Shown piece after piece: positions 8,338 to 17,023 of a stretch of DNA of 64,000 nt. A program made the translations under genes and the position numbers. Position 1 is the first letter of the stretch. Each line of letters opens with the position of its first letter. The stretch is from Nocardioides sp. Root140 (GTDB lineage: Bacteria; Actinomycetota; Actinomycetes; Propionibacteriales; Nocardioidaceae), in NCBI RefSeq assembly GCF_001426745.1, contig NZ_LMFI01000010.1:911722-975721 (forward strand), read 5' to 3'. The notes beneath the pieces were generated by a model. It searched no databases, was not told the DNA's origin, and was given only the letters and a program-made list of their open reading frames with translations.

Positions 8338-8898
8338 TCACTCGTGGGTGCGCAACAAGGGACGGACCGCGTTGCGGGCGGCGTGGATGCGTGACTTGAT
8401 CGTGCCCAGCGGGGTGTCGAGCAGGCGCGCGATCTCGTTGTAGTCGAGCTCCTGCACGTCGCGCAGCACCAGCGGCTCGACCAGCTCGGGGTGGGTCGAA
8501 CCGAGCACCTCGAGCGCCTCGAGCAGGTCGAGCCGGCTGCCGGCGATCACGCTGGTGGTGCGCGGGTCGGCGTGCACCGGCATCTCGTCGGTGGGCCGTT
8601 CGGAGGCCCGGCGCTTGAGGCTGCGGTACGTCGACCGCGCACTGTTCGAGGCCACCGCGTGCAGCCAGGTGGTGAACTTGCTGCGCCCGCCGAACGTGCT
8701 GATCTTGGTGGCGACCAGCATCAGGACGTCCTGGGCTGCCTCCTCGGCGTCCTCCGGATAGAGCAGCATGCGGCCGCAGATGCGGCGTACCCGCGGCTGG
8801 ATCGCGGCCAGCAGGTCCTCGAGTGCCTCGCGGTCACCGGCCGCCGCACTGGCGGCCAGCTCCTCGAGGTCGGGCGGTTCGGTCGTGACACTGGACAT
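8338..8898 (-). CDS. ECF-family RNA polymerase sigma factor
   Basis: A 186-residue protein with sigma region 2 (IQPRVRRICGRMLLYPEDAEEAAQDVLMLVATKI, including the FTTWLHAVASN element that follows) and region 4 helix-turn-helix (LDYNEIARLLDTPLGTIKSRIHAARNAVRPLL). Both -10 and -35 recognition modules are present, so it should be an active alternative sigma factor. The ATG at 8898 has AGGGGG eight bases upstream. No anti-sigma gene is adjacent. Instead a Ser/Thr kinase starts 49 bp away on the other strand, suggesting control by phosphorylation or a shared promoter region (inference). Confidence 0.9.
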   Translation of the reverse strand: MSSVTTEPPDLEELAASAAAGDREALEDLLAAIQPRVRRICGRMLLYPEDAEEAAQDVLMLVATKISTFGGRSKFTTWLHAVASNSARSTYRSLKRRASERPTDEMPVHADPRTTSVIAGSRLDLLEALEVLGSTHPELVEPLVLRDVQELDYNEIARLLDTPLGTIKSRIHAARNAVRPLLRTHE

Positions 8899-8947
8899 GC
8901 GTTCCCCCTGAAGGCTCCCGGATGCTTCGTGCGGCACAATACCCATC

Positions 8948-9979
8948 GTGTCCCTGCCAGAGCTTCTCGGTCGACTCCAGCGGGTGGACCGCATCGGGGT
9001 CGGTGGGTTCGCCACCGTCTGGCTCTACCACGACGACGAGCTCGACTCCGACGTCGCCGTCAAGGCACTCGCCGAGAACTGGGCACAACGCTACGACGTA
9101 CGCGACCGCTTCCTCGAGGAGGCGCGCATCCTGCGCCGCGCCGACTCCGACCACGTGGTGCGGGTCTACGACATCGGCGAGGCCGACGGCACGCCCTACT
9201 TCGTGATGTCGTACGCCGACCGCGGCTCGCTGGCCACCCTGCTCGAGCCCGGGCGCCCCCTGCCGGTCGACCAGACCGTCGACCTCGTCGACCAGGCCGC
9301 CGCCGGGTTGTCCGTGCTGCACGGACACGGCGTGATCCACCGCGACATCAAGCCGCACAACCTGCTGCTCAGCTCACGCGGCACTCCCCTGTCCTCGTCG
9401 GGGGGCACGAAGCTCCTGGTCGCCGACCTGGGCGTGGCCAAGGCGATGCTGCACGCCAGCGGACTGACCCAGGTGGTCGGCACCCCGGCGTACATGGCGC
9501 CCGAACAGGCCACCGGCGCCCCGCTCGACACCCGCGCCGACGTGCACGCCCTGGGCGCCGTGGCCTACCAGATGCTCACCGGGAAGCTGGCCCGCGAAGG
9601 CGGCATCGGGTCGCTGATCGACGCCAAGCCGCCGGTGGCGGCCTCGACCCTCGCGCCCCTGCCGCCAGCGGTCGACAGCGTGCTGTCCCGGGCCCTGGCC
9701 ACGGAGCCCGACGACCGGTGGCCCGACGTCGGCACGTTCGCCACGGCCCTGCGCACGGCGCTCTCGGACCAGACCACGGTCCGGCGTACGCCGTTCGTGC
9801 CCGCGGCAGCCCCGCTGCCCGCCCGGTCGGCCGCATCGACGCCGGAACCGCTGCCCCAGCCACCAGACGCCTACCGTGCGGGCTCGTCGATGCGCGGCTG
9901 GGTGTTGGTCGTGACGTGCCTGATCGTGCTGGTGGCCACGTTCGGCGTGGCCTACGGTCTCACCCGACTGGTGGAGTGA
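8948..9979 (+). CDS. Ser/Thr protein kinase with C-terminal membrane anchor
   Basis: A 343-residue protein starting at GTG 8948. Residues 10-275 are a eukaryotic-type kinase domain: glycine loop GVGGFATVW, ATP-binding Lys39 (VAVKAL), catalytic HRDIKPHN at 131-138, metal-binding motif present as DLG rather than DFG at 160-162, and GTPAYMAPEQ. A Pro-rich linker and one transmembrane helix (about 308-330) follow, with almost nothing outside, so it probably has no sensor domain of its own. It is divergent from the sigma factor gene with only 49 bp between starts. Confidence 0.92.
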   Translation: MSLPELLGRLQRVDRIGVGGFATVWLYHDDELDSDVAVKALAENWAQRYDVRDRFLEEARILRRADSDHVVRVYDIGEADGTPYFVMSYADRGSLATLLEPGRPLPVDQTVDLVDQAAAGLSVLHGHGVIHRDIKPHNLLLSSRGTPLSSSGGTKLLVADLGVAKAMLHASGLTQVVGTPAYMAPEQATGAPLDTRADVHALGAVAYQMLTGKLAREGGIGSLIDAKPPVAASTLAPLPPAVDSVLSRALATEPDDRWPDVGTFATALRTALSDQTTVRRTPFVPAAAPLPARSAASTPEPLPQPPDAYRAGSSMRGWVLVVTCLIVLVATFGVAYGLTRLVE

Positions 9980-9982
9980 GGC

Positions 9983-10177
9983 TCAGCCGTCGTTGTCGGC
10001 GCCGAGAAGCTCCATGACCTCGGACTCGCGGAAGCGGCGGTGACCGCCCAGGGTGCGGATCGAGCCGATCTTGCCGGCCTTCGCCCACCGGGTCACGGTC
10101 TTGGGGTCCACACGGAACAGGGCAGCGACCTCGGACGGCGTGAGCAGGTTCTCAGCGTCCGACTGGGGGGAGTTCAT
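9983..10177 (-). CDS. bldC: BldC-like MerR-type DNA-binding regulator
   Basis: A 64-residue protein consisting of a single winged-helix MerR-type domain: LLTPSEVAALFRVDPKTVTRWAKAG followed by IRTLGGHRRFRESEV. This is very close to the Streptomyces developmental regulator BldC, which binds direct repeats cooperatively. The start at 10177 is chosen because GAGG lies seven bases upstream and the N-terminus then matches BldC length; an in-frame extension to 10315 is not supported. In non-sporulating relatives the gene is also universal, so a developmental role is not implied. Confidence 0.93.
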   Translation of the reverse strand: MNSPQSDAENLLTPSEVAALFRVDPKTVTRWAKAGKIGSIRTLGGHRRFRESEVMELLGADNDG

Positions 10178-10384
10178 GAATCCTCTTTCGATGTGAAATG
10201 TCCGGGTTCTCCCCAGAGTTTGCCATAGCCAAGCGTCTGCCCCAAGCGGACGGCGCGCCCCGTGGTTTCCCCGTGGGGTGCGGCATTCAATACAGTGGAA
10301 CGAGACCAGCGTCACCCTCGCCGGTCACGACACCCACGGCACCGCACCACCCCCGCGGAGCCACGCACAGAAAGGTCGCCATCC

Positions 10385-11458
10385 GTGACCCCCACACCCG
10401 ACGTGTTCGAGACCGAGCACGAGCAAGTCGTCTTCTGCCACGACGAGCCCAGCGGACTCAAGGCCATCATCGCCGTCCACTCGACCGCCCTCGGCCCGGC
10501 CCTCGGCGGCACCCGTTTCTACCCCTACGCCACCACCGCGGACGCCCTCTCCGACGTGCTGAACCTCTCCCGCGGGATGTCCTACAAGGCCGCCCTGGCC
10601 GGGCTCGACCTCGGCGGCGGCAAGGCCGTCATCATCGGCGACCCGAACGCGATCAAGGGCGAGGCCCTGCTGCGCGCCTACGGCCGGTTCGTGGAGTCGC
10701 TCAACGGCCGCTACTACACGGCCTGCGACGTCGGCACGTTCAGCGTCGACATGGACGAGATCGCCCGCGAGTGCTCCTACGTCACGGGTCGCACCGTCGC
10801 CCACGGCGGTGCCGGCGACTCCTCCGTGCTCACGGCGTACGGCGTCTTCCAGGGCATGCGGGCAGCGGCCGAGGCGACGTGGGGCGAGCCCACCCTCGGC
10901 GGGCGCACCGTCGGCATCGCCGGTGTCGGCAAGGTCGGCCACCACCTGGCCCGCCACCTGGTCGACGACGGGGCCTCGGTGGTCGTCACCGACGTGTGGC
11001 AGCCCGCGATCGAGCGGATCCGCGACGAGCTGCCCGCGGTCAGCGTGGTCGACTCCACCGAGGCTTTGGTCGCCTCACAGCTCGACGTCTACGCACCGTG
11101 CGCACTGGGTGGCGCGATCACCGACGAGGTCGTCGAGACGCTGTCGGCGAAGGTGATCTGCGGCGCCGCGAACAACCAGCTCGCCCACTCAGGGGTCGAG
11201 AAGGCGCTCGCCGACCGCGGGATCCTCTACGCCCCCGACTACTGCGTGAACGCCGGCGGACTGATCCAGGTCGCCGACGAGCTCGAGGGCTTCGTCTTCG
11301 AGCGCGCCCAACAGCGCGCCAGCGGCATCCTCGACACCACCCGCGCGGTCTTCGAGACCGCGAAGGCCGACGGCGTGCCGCCCGCCATCGCGGCGGACCG
11401 GCTCGCCGAACGGCGCATGCGCGACGTGGGCCGCCTGCGCGGCCTCTGGCTGAACTGA
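10385..11458 (+). CDS. vdh: Leu/Val/Phe dehydrogenase
   Basis: A 357-residue NAD-dependent amino acid dehydrogenase catalysing oxidative deamination of branched-chain amino acids to 2-oxo acids. Seen: the substrate-binding block [11 protein letters not shown] (Lys80) preceded by [10 protein letters not shown] (Lys68), and the Rossmann loop GVGKVGHH at 180-187. Length and motifs fit valine/leucine dehydrogenases of actinomycetes; the exact side-chain preference is not provable here. GTG at 10385 follows GAAAGG. It is divergent from bldC across about 200 bp and ends at a large hairpin. Confidence 0.88.
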   Translation: MTPTPDVFETEHEQVVFCHDEPSGLKAIIAVHSTALGPALGGTRFYPYATTADALSDVLNLSRGMSYKAALAGLDLGGGKAVIIGDPNAIKGEALLRAYGRFVESLNGRYYTACDVGTFSVDMDEIARECSYVTGRTVAHGGAGDSSVLTAYGVFQGMRAAAEATWGEPTLGGRTVGIAGVGKVGHHLARHLVDDGASVVVTDVWQPAIERIRDELPAVSVVDSTEALVASQLDVYAPCALGGAITDEVVETLSAKVICGAANNQLAHSGVEKALADRGILYAPDYCVNAGGLIQVADELEGFVFERAQQRASGILDTTRAVFETAKADGVPPAIAADRLAERRMRDVGRLRGLWLN

Positions 11459-11465
11459 ACGCAAC

Positions 11466-11513
11466 GGTTGAGTGCTCAGGTGGTTGCCAGGGCGGCCACC
11501 TGAGCACTCAACC
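11466..11513. terminator. perfect 18-bp inverted repeat between convergent genes
   Basis: Arms 11466-11483 and 11496-11513 are exact complements (GGTTGAGTGCTCAGGTGG and its reverse complement) around a 12-base loop. It lies between the convergent dehydrogenase and DUF3073 genes, so it probably terminates both. There is no T-tract on either side. Confidence 0.75.
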
Positions 11514-11526
11514 CAAGGCGATCGCG

Positions 11527-11718
11527 TCAGTCGGGTCGCGAGTCGGACGACCAGTCGTCGTACTCGTCGTCCTGCTTCGAGTCCGGCTTCTGCTGGTCAC
11601 TCTCGGCAGTGCTTCCGTGCAGTTCCTGGGCGAGCGCCCCGAAGTCCGTCTCGTGAGTGCGGTACTTCAGGTCGCGTGCGACCTTGGTCTGCTTGGCCTT
11701 GGCCCGGCCGCGTCCCAT
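11527..11718 (-). CDS. DUF3073 family protein
   Basis: A 63-residue basic-then-acidic protein beginning MGRGRAKAKQTKVARDLKY, the invariant start of the actinobacterial DUF3073 family (Rv0810c type), with an acidic, probably disordered tail. Its function is unknown. In mycobacteria the homologue lies next to purM, and the same neighbourhood is kept here (purM ends 155 bp away). The start at 11718 is set by this conserved N-terminus. Confidence 0.92.
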   Translation of the reverse strand: MGRGRAKAKQTKVARDLKYRTHETDFGALAQELHGSTAESDQQKPDSKQDDEYDDWSSDSRPD

Positions 11719-11873
11719 AGGATCGACCCCTTCGCGCGCTTGGCCGGGAATGCACGGCGGGCTACGCCGAGACTCCCGGACTATCTGGTCTATTTCTCGT
11801 GAGGACAACGCTACCTGAGCGATGGGTGTTCCCGCACATGCAGGTCCGCTAAATCGTCACGAACCCGCGGAAA

Positions 11874-12962
11874 TCACCAGCCGGAGTGCTGACCGACCAG
11901 CTCGACGGACCCATTTCCGGCGCTCACCGAGCCGGCCACCCAGGCCCGGATGCCGAACCTGCCCAGCACCTCGATGGCCTTGTCGGCGTCATCGGGGGCG
12001 GTCAGCGAGACCATCCCGACGCCGCAGTTCAGGGTCTGCTCGAGGTCGGCCTGCGGCACGTTGCCCACCCGGCGTACGACGTCGAAGATCGGCTGCGGGG
12101 TCCACGTGGAGCGGTCGAGCGTGGCGTTGAGCTCTTCGGGCATGACCCGGGCCAGGTTGGCGGCCAGGCCGCCACCGGTGACGTGCGACATCGCGTGGGT
12201 CTCGGTCTCGTCGGCGAGCGCGAGGCACGCCTTGGCGTAGATGCGGGTGGGCTCGAGGAGCTCCTCGCCCAGCGCCCGGCCGAGCTCGTCGACGTGGCGG
12301 TCGAGCTGCCATCCGGCAGTGTTGAGCAGGACGTGGCGCACCAGCGAGTAGCCGTTGGAGTGCAGGCCTGAGGCCTCCATCGCGATGACCGCGTCACCGG
12401 GACGCACGCGTCCGGGGCCGAGCAGCCTGTCGGCCTCGACCACGCCGGTGGTCGCTCCGGCGACGTCGTACTCGTCGGGGGCCAGCAGGCCGGGGTGCTC
12501 GGCGGTCTCGCCGCCGACCAGCGCGCAGCCGGCCTCCACACAGGCCTCGGCGATGCCCTTGACGATGGCCGCGATGCGCTCGGGGACGACACGGCCGGTG
12601 GCGATGTAGTCGGTCATGAACAAGGGCTCGGCACCGCAGACGACCAGGTCGTCGACGACCATGCCGACCAGGTCGAAGCCGATCGTGTCGTGCTTGTCCA
12701 TGGCCTGGGCGATGGCGACCTTGGTGCCGACACCGTCGGTGGAGGTGGCCAGCAGCGGACGCTCGTAGTTCTTGAGTGCGGAGGCGTCGAAGAGCCCGGC
12801 GAAGCCACCGAGGCCGCCGATCATCTCGGGACGACGGGCCTTCTCGACCCAGCCCTTCATGAGGTCGATCGCACGGTCAGCCGCTTCGATGGAGACGCCG
12901 GCCTGGGCGTAGGCGTTGCCGGCGGGCGACTCGACAGGTGACTCGGTGGGGGGCTGGGTCAC
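11874..12962 (-). CDS. purM: phosphoribosylformylglycinamidine cyclo-ligase
   Basis: A 362-residue AIR synthetase, the fifth step of IMP synthesis: ATP-dependent closure of FGAM to AIR in the cytoplasm. Recognisable blocks are YAQAGVSIEAADRAIDLMK, TDGVGTKVAIA, GFDLVGMVVDDLVV, the CALVGGETAEHPG loop and SHVTGGGLAANLARV. GTG at 12962 has AAGGA upstream. It follows purF by 30 bp in the same direction, so the pair forms a purF-purM transcription unit. Confidence 0.97.
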   Translation of the reverse strand: MTQPPTESPVESPAGNAYAQAGVSIEAADRAIDLMKGWVEKARRPEMIGGLGGFAGLFDASALKNYERPLLATSTDGVGTKVAIAQAMDKHDTIGFDLVGMVVDDLVVCGAEPLFMTDYIATGRVVPERIAAIVKGIAEACVEAGCALVGGETAEHPGLLAPDEYDVAGATTGVVEADRLLGPGRVRPGDAVIAMEASGLHSNGYSLVRHVLLNTAGWQLDRHVDELGRALGEELLEPTRIYAKACLALADETETHAMSHVTGGGLAANLARVMPEELNATLDRSTWTPQPIFDVVRRVGNVPQADLEQTLNCGVGMVSLTAPDDADKAIEVLGRFGIRAWVAGSVSAGNGSVELVGQHSGW

Positions 12963-12992
12963 TTCGGTTCCTTGTTCTCGTGGTCTGGTCGG

Positions 12993-14585
12993 TCAGGGAC
13001 GGTCGAGGGCGTCCGCGGCCCCGCCACCGGCGAGCGAGGTGGCCAGGCCGTCGGCCTCGATCAGGCGTCCCTGGGCAGTGATCGGCAGCGTTGACGGCTC
13101 GAGCAGGCCCTTGCCGAGGTGTTCGGGGTCGGGCAGGGCCACCGGGTAGACGCCGTCGAAGCAGGCCCGGCACAGGTGGTCCATCGGCACCTGGGTTGCC
13201 TCGACGAGCTCGTCGAGCCCGATGTAGGCCAGGGAGTCGGCGTCGATGGAGCGGCGGATCTCGTCGGTCGAGAGGCCGTTGGCGATCAGCTCCGCGCGGG
13301 TGGCGAAGTCGATGCCGTAGAAGCACGGCCACTTCACCGGCGGACTGGAGATGCGGACGTGCACCTCCTTGGCCCCGGCCTCTCGCAGCATCCGCACCAG
13401 CGCACGCTGGGTGTTGCCGCGCACGATCGAGTCGTCGACCACCACGAGCCGCTTGCCCTCGATGATGTCGCGCAGGGGGTTCAGCTTGAGCCGGATGCCG
13501 AGCTGCCGGATGGTCTGGCTGGGCTGGATGAACGTGCGGCCGACGTAGGAGTTCTTGACCAGGCCGACGCCGTAGGGGATGCCGGACTCCTCGGCGAACC
13601 CGATCGCCGACGGGGTTCCGGACTCGGGTACGGGAATGACCAGGTCGGCCTCGGCCGGGAACTCCCGGGCCAGGCGGCGGCCGATCTCGACGCGCACACT
13701 GTGCACCCGGCGGCCGGTCATCAAGGTGTCGGGGCGGGCGAGGTAGACGAACTCGAAGAGGCAGTGCTTGGGCGCCGGCTCGGCGAACTGTCGCGAACGC
13801 AGGCCGTCCTCGTCGATGATCACCATCTCGCCGGGCTCGACCTCCCGGATGAACGAGGCACCGACGATGTCGAGCGCCGCGGTCTCGGAGGCGACCACCC
13901 AGCCGCGCTCGAGCCGTCCCAGCACCAACGGGCGGATGCCCTGCGGGTCGCGGGCGGCGTAGAGGGTGTTCTCGTCCATCCAGACGAAGCAGAACGCGCC
14001 GCGCACCTGCGGCAGCAGCTCCATCGCCTTCTCCTCGACGGTGCTGTCGGGGTGGTGGGCCAGGAGTGCGGTGACCACGCTGGTGTCGTTGGTGGAGGCC
14101 TCGGACTTGTGCACGTGCAGGTCGAGCTCACCGTCGAGCGCGGCGAGGTCGCCGACCTGGCGGGCCAGGTCGGCGGTGTTGGTCAGGTTGCCGTTGTGGG
14201 CCAGGGCGATCGAGCCGTGGGCGGTCGGCTGGAAGGTCGGCTGCGCGTTGGTCCAGGTGCTCGCGCCGGTGGTCGAGTAGCGGCAGTGGCCGATCGCGAG
14301 GAAGCCCTTGAGCGCCTCGAGCGTCGACTCGTCGAACACCTGCGAGACCAGGCCCATGTCCTTGTAGACCAGGATCTGGCGCCCGTTGCTGACCGCGATG
14401 CCGGCCGACTCCTGGCCGCGGTGCTGGAGCGCGAAGATGCCGTAGTAGGTGAGCTTCGCGACGTCTTCACCTGGGGCCCAGACTCCGAAGACGCCGCAGG
14501 CGTCCTGGGGACCTTGGTCCTGGGGGTCGAGGGCCATGGTGAGACGACCGTCGCCACCCTTGCGCATGTTGCTGTGCTGGGCCAC
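12993..14585 (-). CDS. purF: amidophosphoribosyltransferase
   Basis: About 530 residues; transfers the glutamine amide to PRPP, the committed step of purine synthesis. The N-terminal nucleophile domain begins at ACGVFG (Cys about residue 30, after a short propeptide). The PRPP-binding loop VVVDDSIVRGNT and downstream Cys residues for an Fe-S cluster are present. The start is uncertain: GTG 14585 has GGGGG just upstream, while ATG 14567 would give the MRKGGDGRL start seen in related enzymes. The region 14586-14696 holds its promoter, shared with the divergent histidine kinase. Confidence 0.95.
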   Translation of the reverse strand: MAQHSNMRKGGDGRLTMALDPQDQGPQDACGVFGVWAPGEDVAKLTYYGIFALQHRGQESAGIAVSNGRQILVYKDMGLVSQVFDESTLEALKGFLAIGHCRYSTTGASTWTNAQPTFQPTAHGSIALAHNGNLTNTADLARQVGDLAALDGELDLHVHKSEASTNDTSVVTALLAHHPDSTVEEKAMELLPQVRGAFCFVWMDENTLYAARDPQGIRPLVLGRLERGWVVASETAALDIVGASFIREVEPGEMVIIDEDGLRSRQFAEPAPKHCLFEFVYLARPDTLMTGRRVHSVRVEIGRRLAREFPAEADLVIPVPESGTPSAIGFAEESGIPYGVGLVKNSYVGRTFIQPSQTIRQLGIRLKLNPLRDIIEGKRLVVVDDSIVRGNTQRALVRMLREAGAKEVHVRISSPPVKWPCFYGIDFATRAELIANGLSTDEIRRSIDADSLAYIGLDELVEATQVPMDHLCRACFDGVYPVALPDPEHLGKGLLEPSTLPITAQGRLIEADGLATSLAGGGAADALDRP

Positions 14586-14696
14586 GGCCCCCAGTCTAGG
14601 TGCCGACCGGCACGCGCGCAGAATCGCCCGGAGTGTGGCGGCGTCGGAGTTCGTGCGGGCGACGCGACCCGAATATGGTGGCTGCAGGGGGACCCC

Positions 14697-16499
14697 ATGC
14701 CAGAGAACATCGAAGAGACCGACGAAGATGCCGCGTTCCTGCACGGCTTCGACCGGATTCTGTCCGGCGCCTGGTCGGCCCAGCTGCTCGCCGACTCGCT
14801 CCGGGTGCTCGCCGACGGGGTCTGCGAGGTGGCCGGCTTCGGCGTCGCGGCCCTCTCCGTGCTGAGGGACGCCGGACACCTCGAGATCGTGGCCGTCGCC
14901 GGCAACTCCGAGGCCGAACGCGAGCTCCTGGGCCTGACCCGGCCGATCTCCGAGCTCGAGAAGGACATCGCCGACTCGGTGGCGTGGGGCACCCTGCGCT
15001 TCGTGCCCCACGAGTACGTCCTCGGCCGCGAGGACGACATGGGGTGGGTGCCGACCTTCACGCCGCTGGAGCACGAGGACGCCTGGCATCCCCTTGACAT
15101 GCTCTTCGCCCCGCTGCTCGACGAGGACGGTGAGGTGCGCGGCGTACTCACCGTCGACCTGCCGGTCGGCGGGCTGCGCCCGGGGCCGCGGCAGCAGTCG
15201 CTCCTGAGGCGGTACGTCGACGTGTCCTCGCGCGTGGTGGGCGCCCTGCTCGAACGCGAACGTGCCGCGGAGGAGCTGCGCCTGGCCGCCGCCGCACGCA
15301 ACATCGTGCGCGTCGCGAGCGGGCAGCTCTCGCTCGACCAGCTCATCGAGACCTCGCAACCCGAGATCATCGACGGGTTCCGCGCGGAGGGCATGTGGCT
15401 GCACGCCTTCGACAACTTCGGGAGGGGCGCCGACGCGATCTACTCCACCGACGACCGTGAGGTCGTGCTGCCGCCCGAGCTCGTCGATGCCGCACACAGC
15501 GCCGCCCGGGCAGCCTGGGCGGCACAGCGGGTCATCGTCATCTCCCGGGAACGCCCGGCCGCCACGGGCATCGACCCGGCCGTCTTCGAGAGCACCCTGC
15601 GCTACTTCGAGTCGATCAACGTGGCCACCGCCCTTCTGGTCCCCCTCGGCGCCGGGGAGGAGTGCCTCGGCCTGCTGGTGCTGGTCCGCAACCCGGGATC
15701 CCGCGAGTGGCGACGCTCCGACGCCCGCTGGGCCCGTGAGATCAGCCAGGACCTTGGGCGAGCCATGTTCAATGCCCGCACCTTCGAGCGCGAGCGCAAG
15801 GTGCTCGAGGAGGTCCGGGCCCTCGACAGCTACAAGAGCCGCCTGATCGCGACGGTCTCGCACGAGCTGCGCACGCCGCTGACCGGGATCCTCGGCTACC
15901 TCGAGCTGCTCGAGGACGCGCAGGTCGGGCCCGACACGAGGCGCCAGCTCAACGTCGTCGAACGCAACGCCCGGCGGCTCGAGGGCCTCGTCGTCGACCT
16001 GCTCACGCTGTCGAGGGTGGGCGACCCGGCCCGACCGGTCTCGCCGCTGCCGGTCGACCTGCGCACGCTGGTCGCCAGTGCGGTCGAGCTGGTCGGCCTC
16101 GAGGCGGCCCGCCGGAACCTCAGGATCGACGTGGTGGCGCAGGAGCACGTGGTCGCCGCCGGGGAGTCCGCCGAGCTCGACCGGTTGTGCAGCAACCTGG
16201 TCAGCAACGCGGTGAAGTACTCCCACGACGGCGGCTCGGTCAGGATCACCCTCGGCGCGGACGCCGACTCGGTGACGCTCGCGGTGAGCGACGACGGGCT
16301 CGGCATCTCCGAGGCCGACCAGGCCAACCTGTTCGGCGAGTTCTTCCGCTCGACCAACCCCGAGGCACTCGCCCAGCCCGGAACCGGCCTCGGCCTGGCC
16401 ATCGTGCAACGCATCGTGCAACGCCACCGCGGCCGCATCGAGGTCGACTCGGTGCTCGGCGAAGGCAGCACGTTCACGGTGACGCTGCCCCGCGCCTGA
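14697..16499 (+). CDS. soluble GAF-domain sensor histidine kinase
   Basis: A 600-residue protein with no signal peptide or transmembrane helix. Two GAF-like domains (about residues 20-185 and 200-370) precede a HisKA dimerisation helix with the phosphoacceptor in SHELRTPLTG (His389) and a C-terminal HATPase with NLVSNAVKYS (N box), DDGLGIS (G1) and GTGLGLAI (G2). It should sense a cytoplasmic signal and phosphorylate a response regulator. None is encoded next to it, so it is an orphan. ATG 14697 follows AGGGGGA. Confidence 0.93.
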   Translation: MPENIEETDEDAAFLHGFDRILSGAWSAQLLADSLRVLADGVCEVAGFGVAALSVLRDAGHLEIVAVAGNSEAERELLGLTRPISELEKDIADSVAWGTLRFVPHEYVLGREDDMGWVPTFTPLEHEDAWHPLDMLFAPLLDEDGEVRGVLTVDLPVGGLRPGPRQQSLLRRYVDVSSRVVGALLERERAAEELRLAAAARNIVRVASGQLSLDQLIETSQPEIIDGFRAEGMWLHAFDNFGRGADAIYSTDDREVVLPPELVDAAHSAARAAWAAQRVIVISRERPAATGIDPAVFESTLRYFESINVATALLVPLGAGEECLGLLVLVRNPGSREWRRSDARWAREISQDLGRAMFNARTFERERKVLEEVRALDSYKSRLIATVSHELRTPLTGILGYLELLEDAQVGPDTRRQLNVVERNARRLEGLVVDLLTLSRVGDPARPVSPLPVDLRTLVASAVELVGLEAARRNLRIDVVAQEHVVAAGESAELDRLCSNLVSNAVKYSHDGGSVRITLGADADSVTLAVSDDGLGISEADQANLFGEFFRSTNPEALAQPGTGLGLAIVQRIVQRHRGRIEVDSVLGEGSTFTVTLPRA

Positions 16500-16514
16500 G
16501 CCCGTGGCCGTGCC

Positions 16515-17009
16515 CTACATCTGCTGTTCACCCGCGCGGATCGCCTCGCGGATGCGGGTGTAGGTGCCGCACCGGCAGATGTTGCGGATGCCGTCGAGAT
16601 CGGCGTCGGTGACCGCCCGGTCCTCCCGGCGGGCCCGGTTCACCACAGCCACCGCGGCCATGATCTGGCCGGGCTGGCAGTAGCCGCACTGCGCGACGTC
16701 CCGCTCCAGCCACGCCTCCTGCATCGGGTGCAGGCCGTGCTCGCCGCGCTGGTCCTCGGCCGCGGTCGCCGGCAACCCCTCGATGGTGGTCACCTCATCG
16801 GTCTCCTTGACCGCTCCGACCGGCACCGAGCACGGGTTGAACGCGCGGCCGTTGATGTGCGACGTACAGGCCTTGCACACGTTGATGCCGCAGCCGTACT
16901 TCGGGCCGGTGACACCGAGCAGGTCGCGCAGCACCCACAGGAGGCGTACGTCGTCCTCGACCTCGACCGTGACCGATTCGCCGTTGAGGATGAAGGTCTG
17001 TTCAGGCAT
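16515..17009 (-). CDS. (2Fe-2S)-binding subunit of a molybdenum hydroxylase
   Basis: A 164-residue small subunit of the xanthine dehydrogenase/isoquinoline 1-oxidoreductase family. The plant-type ferredoxin domain has Cys40, 45, 48 and 60; the C-terminal helical domain has CGYC (108-111) and CRC (145-147) for the second cluster. It carries electrons from the molybdopterin subunit encoded 14 bp upstream. AGGAG precedes the ATG at 17009. Its lack of a signal implies co-export with the Tat-targeted partner, as known for related two-subunit enzymes. Confidence 0.93.
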   Translation of the reverse strand: MPEQTFILNGESVTVEVEDDVRLLWVLRDLLGVTGPKYGCGINVCKACTSHINGRAFNPCSVPVGAVKETDEVTTIEGLPATAAEDQRGEHGLHPMQEAWLERDVAQCGYCQPGQIMAAVAVVNRARREDRAVTDADLDGIRNICRCGTYTRIREAIRAGEQQM

Positions 17010-17023
17010 GACAGCTCCTCGTT

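Noticed and set aside
10178..10384. Extra small gene between bldC and the dehydrogenase
   Set aside because: Frames here lack ribosome sites and only extend the real genes at their N-termini; the stretch is best read as the divergent promoter region.
12993..16427. A single minus-strand open frame joining purF to sequence opposite the histidine kinase
   Set aside because: Only the part below about 14585 is PurF. The rest is a shadow of the kinase gene and has no domain of its own.
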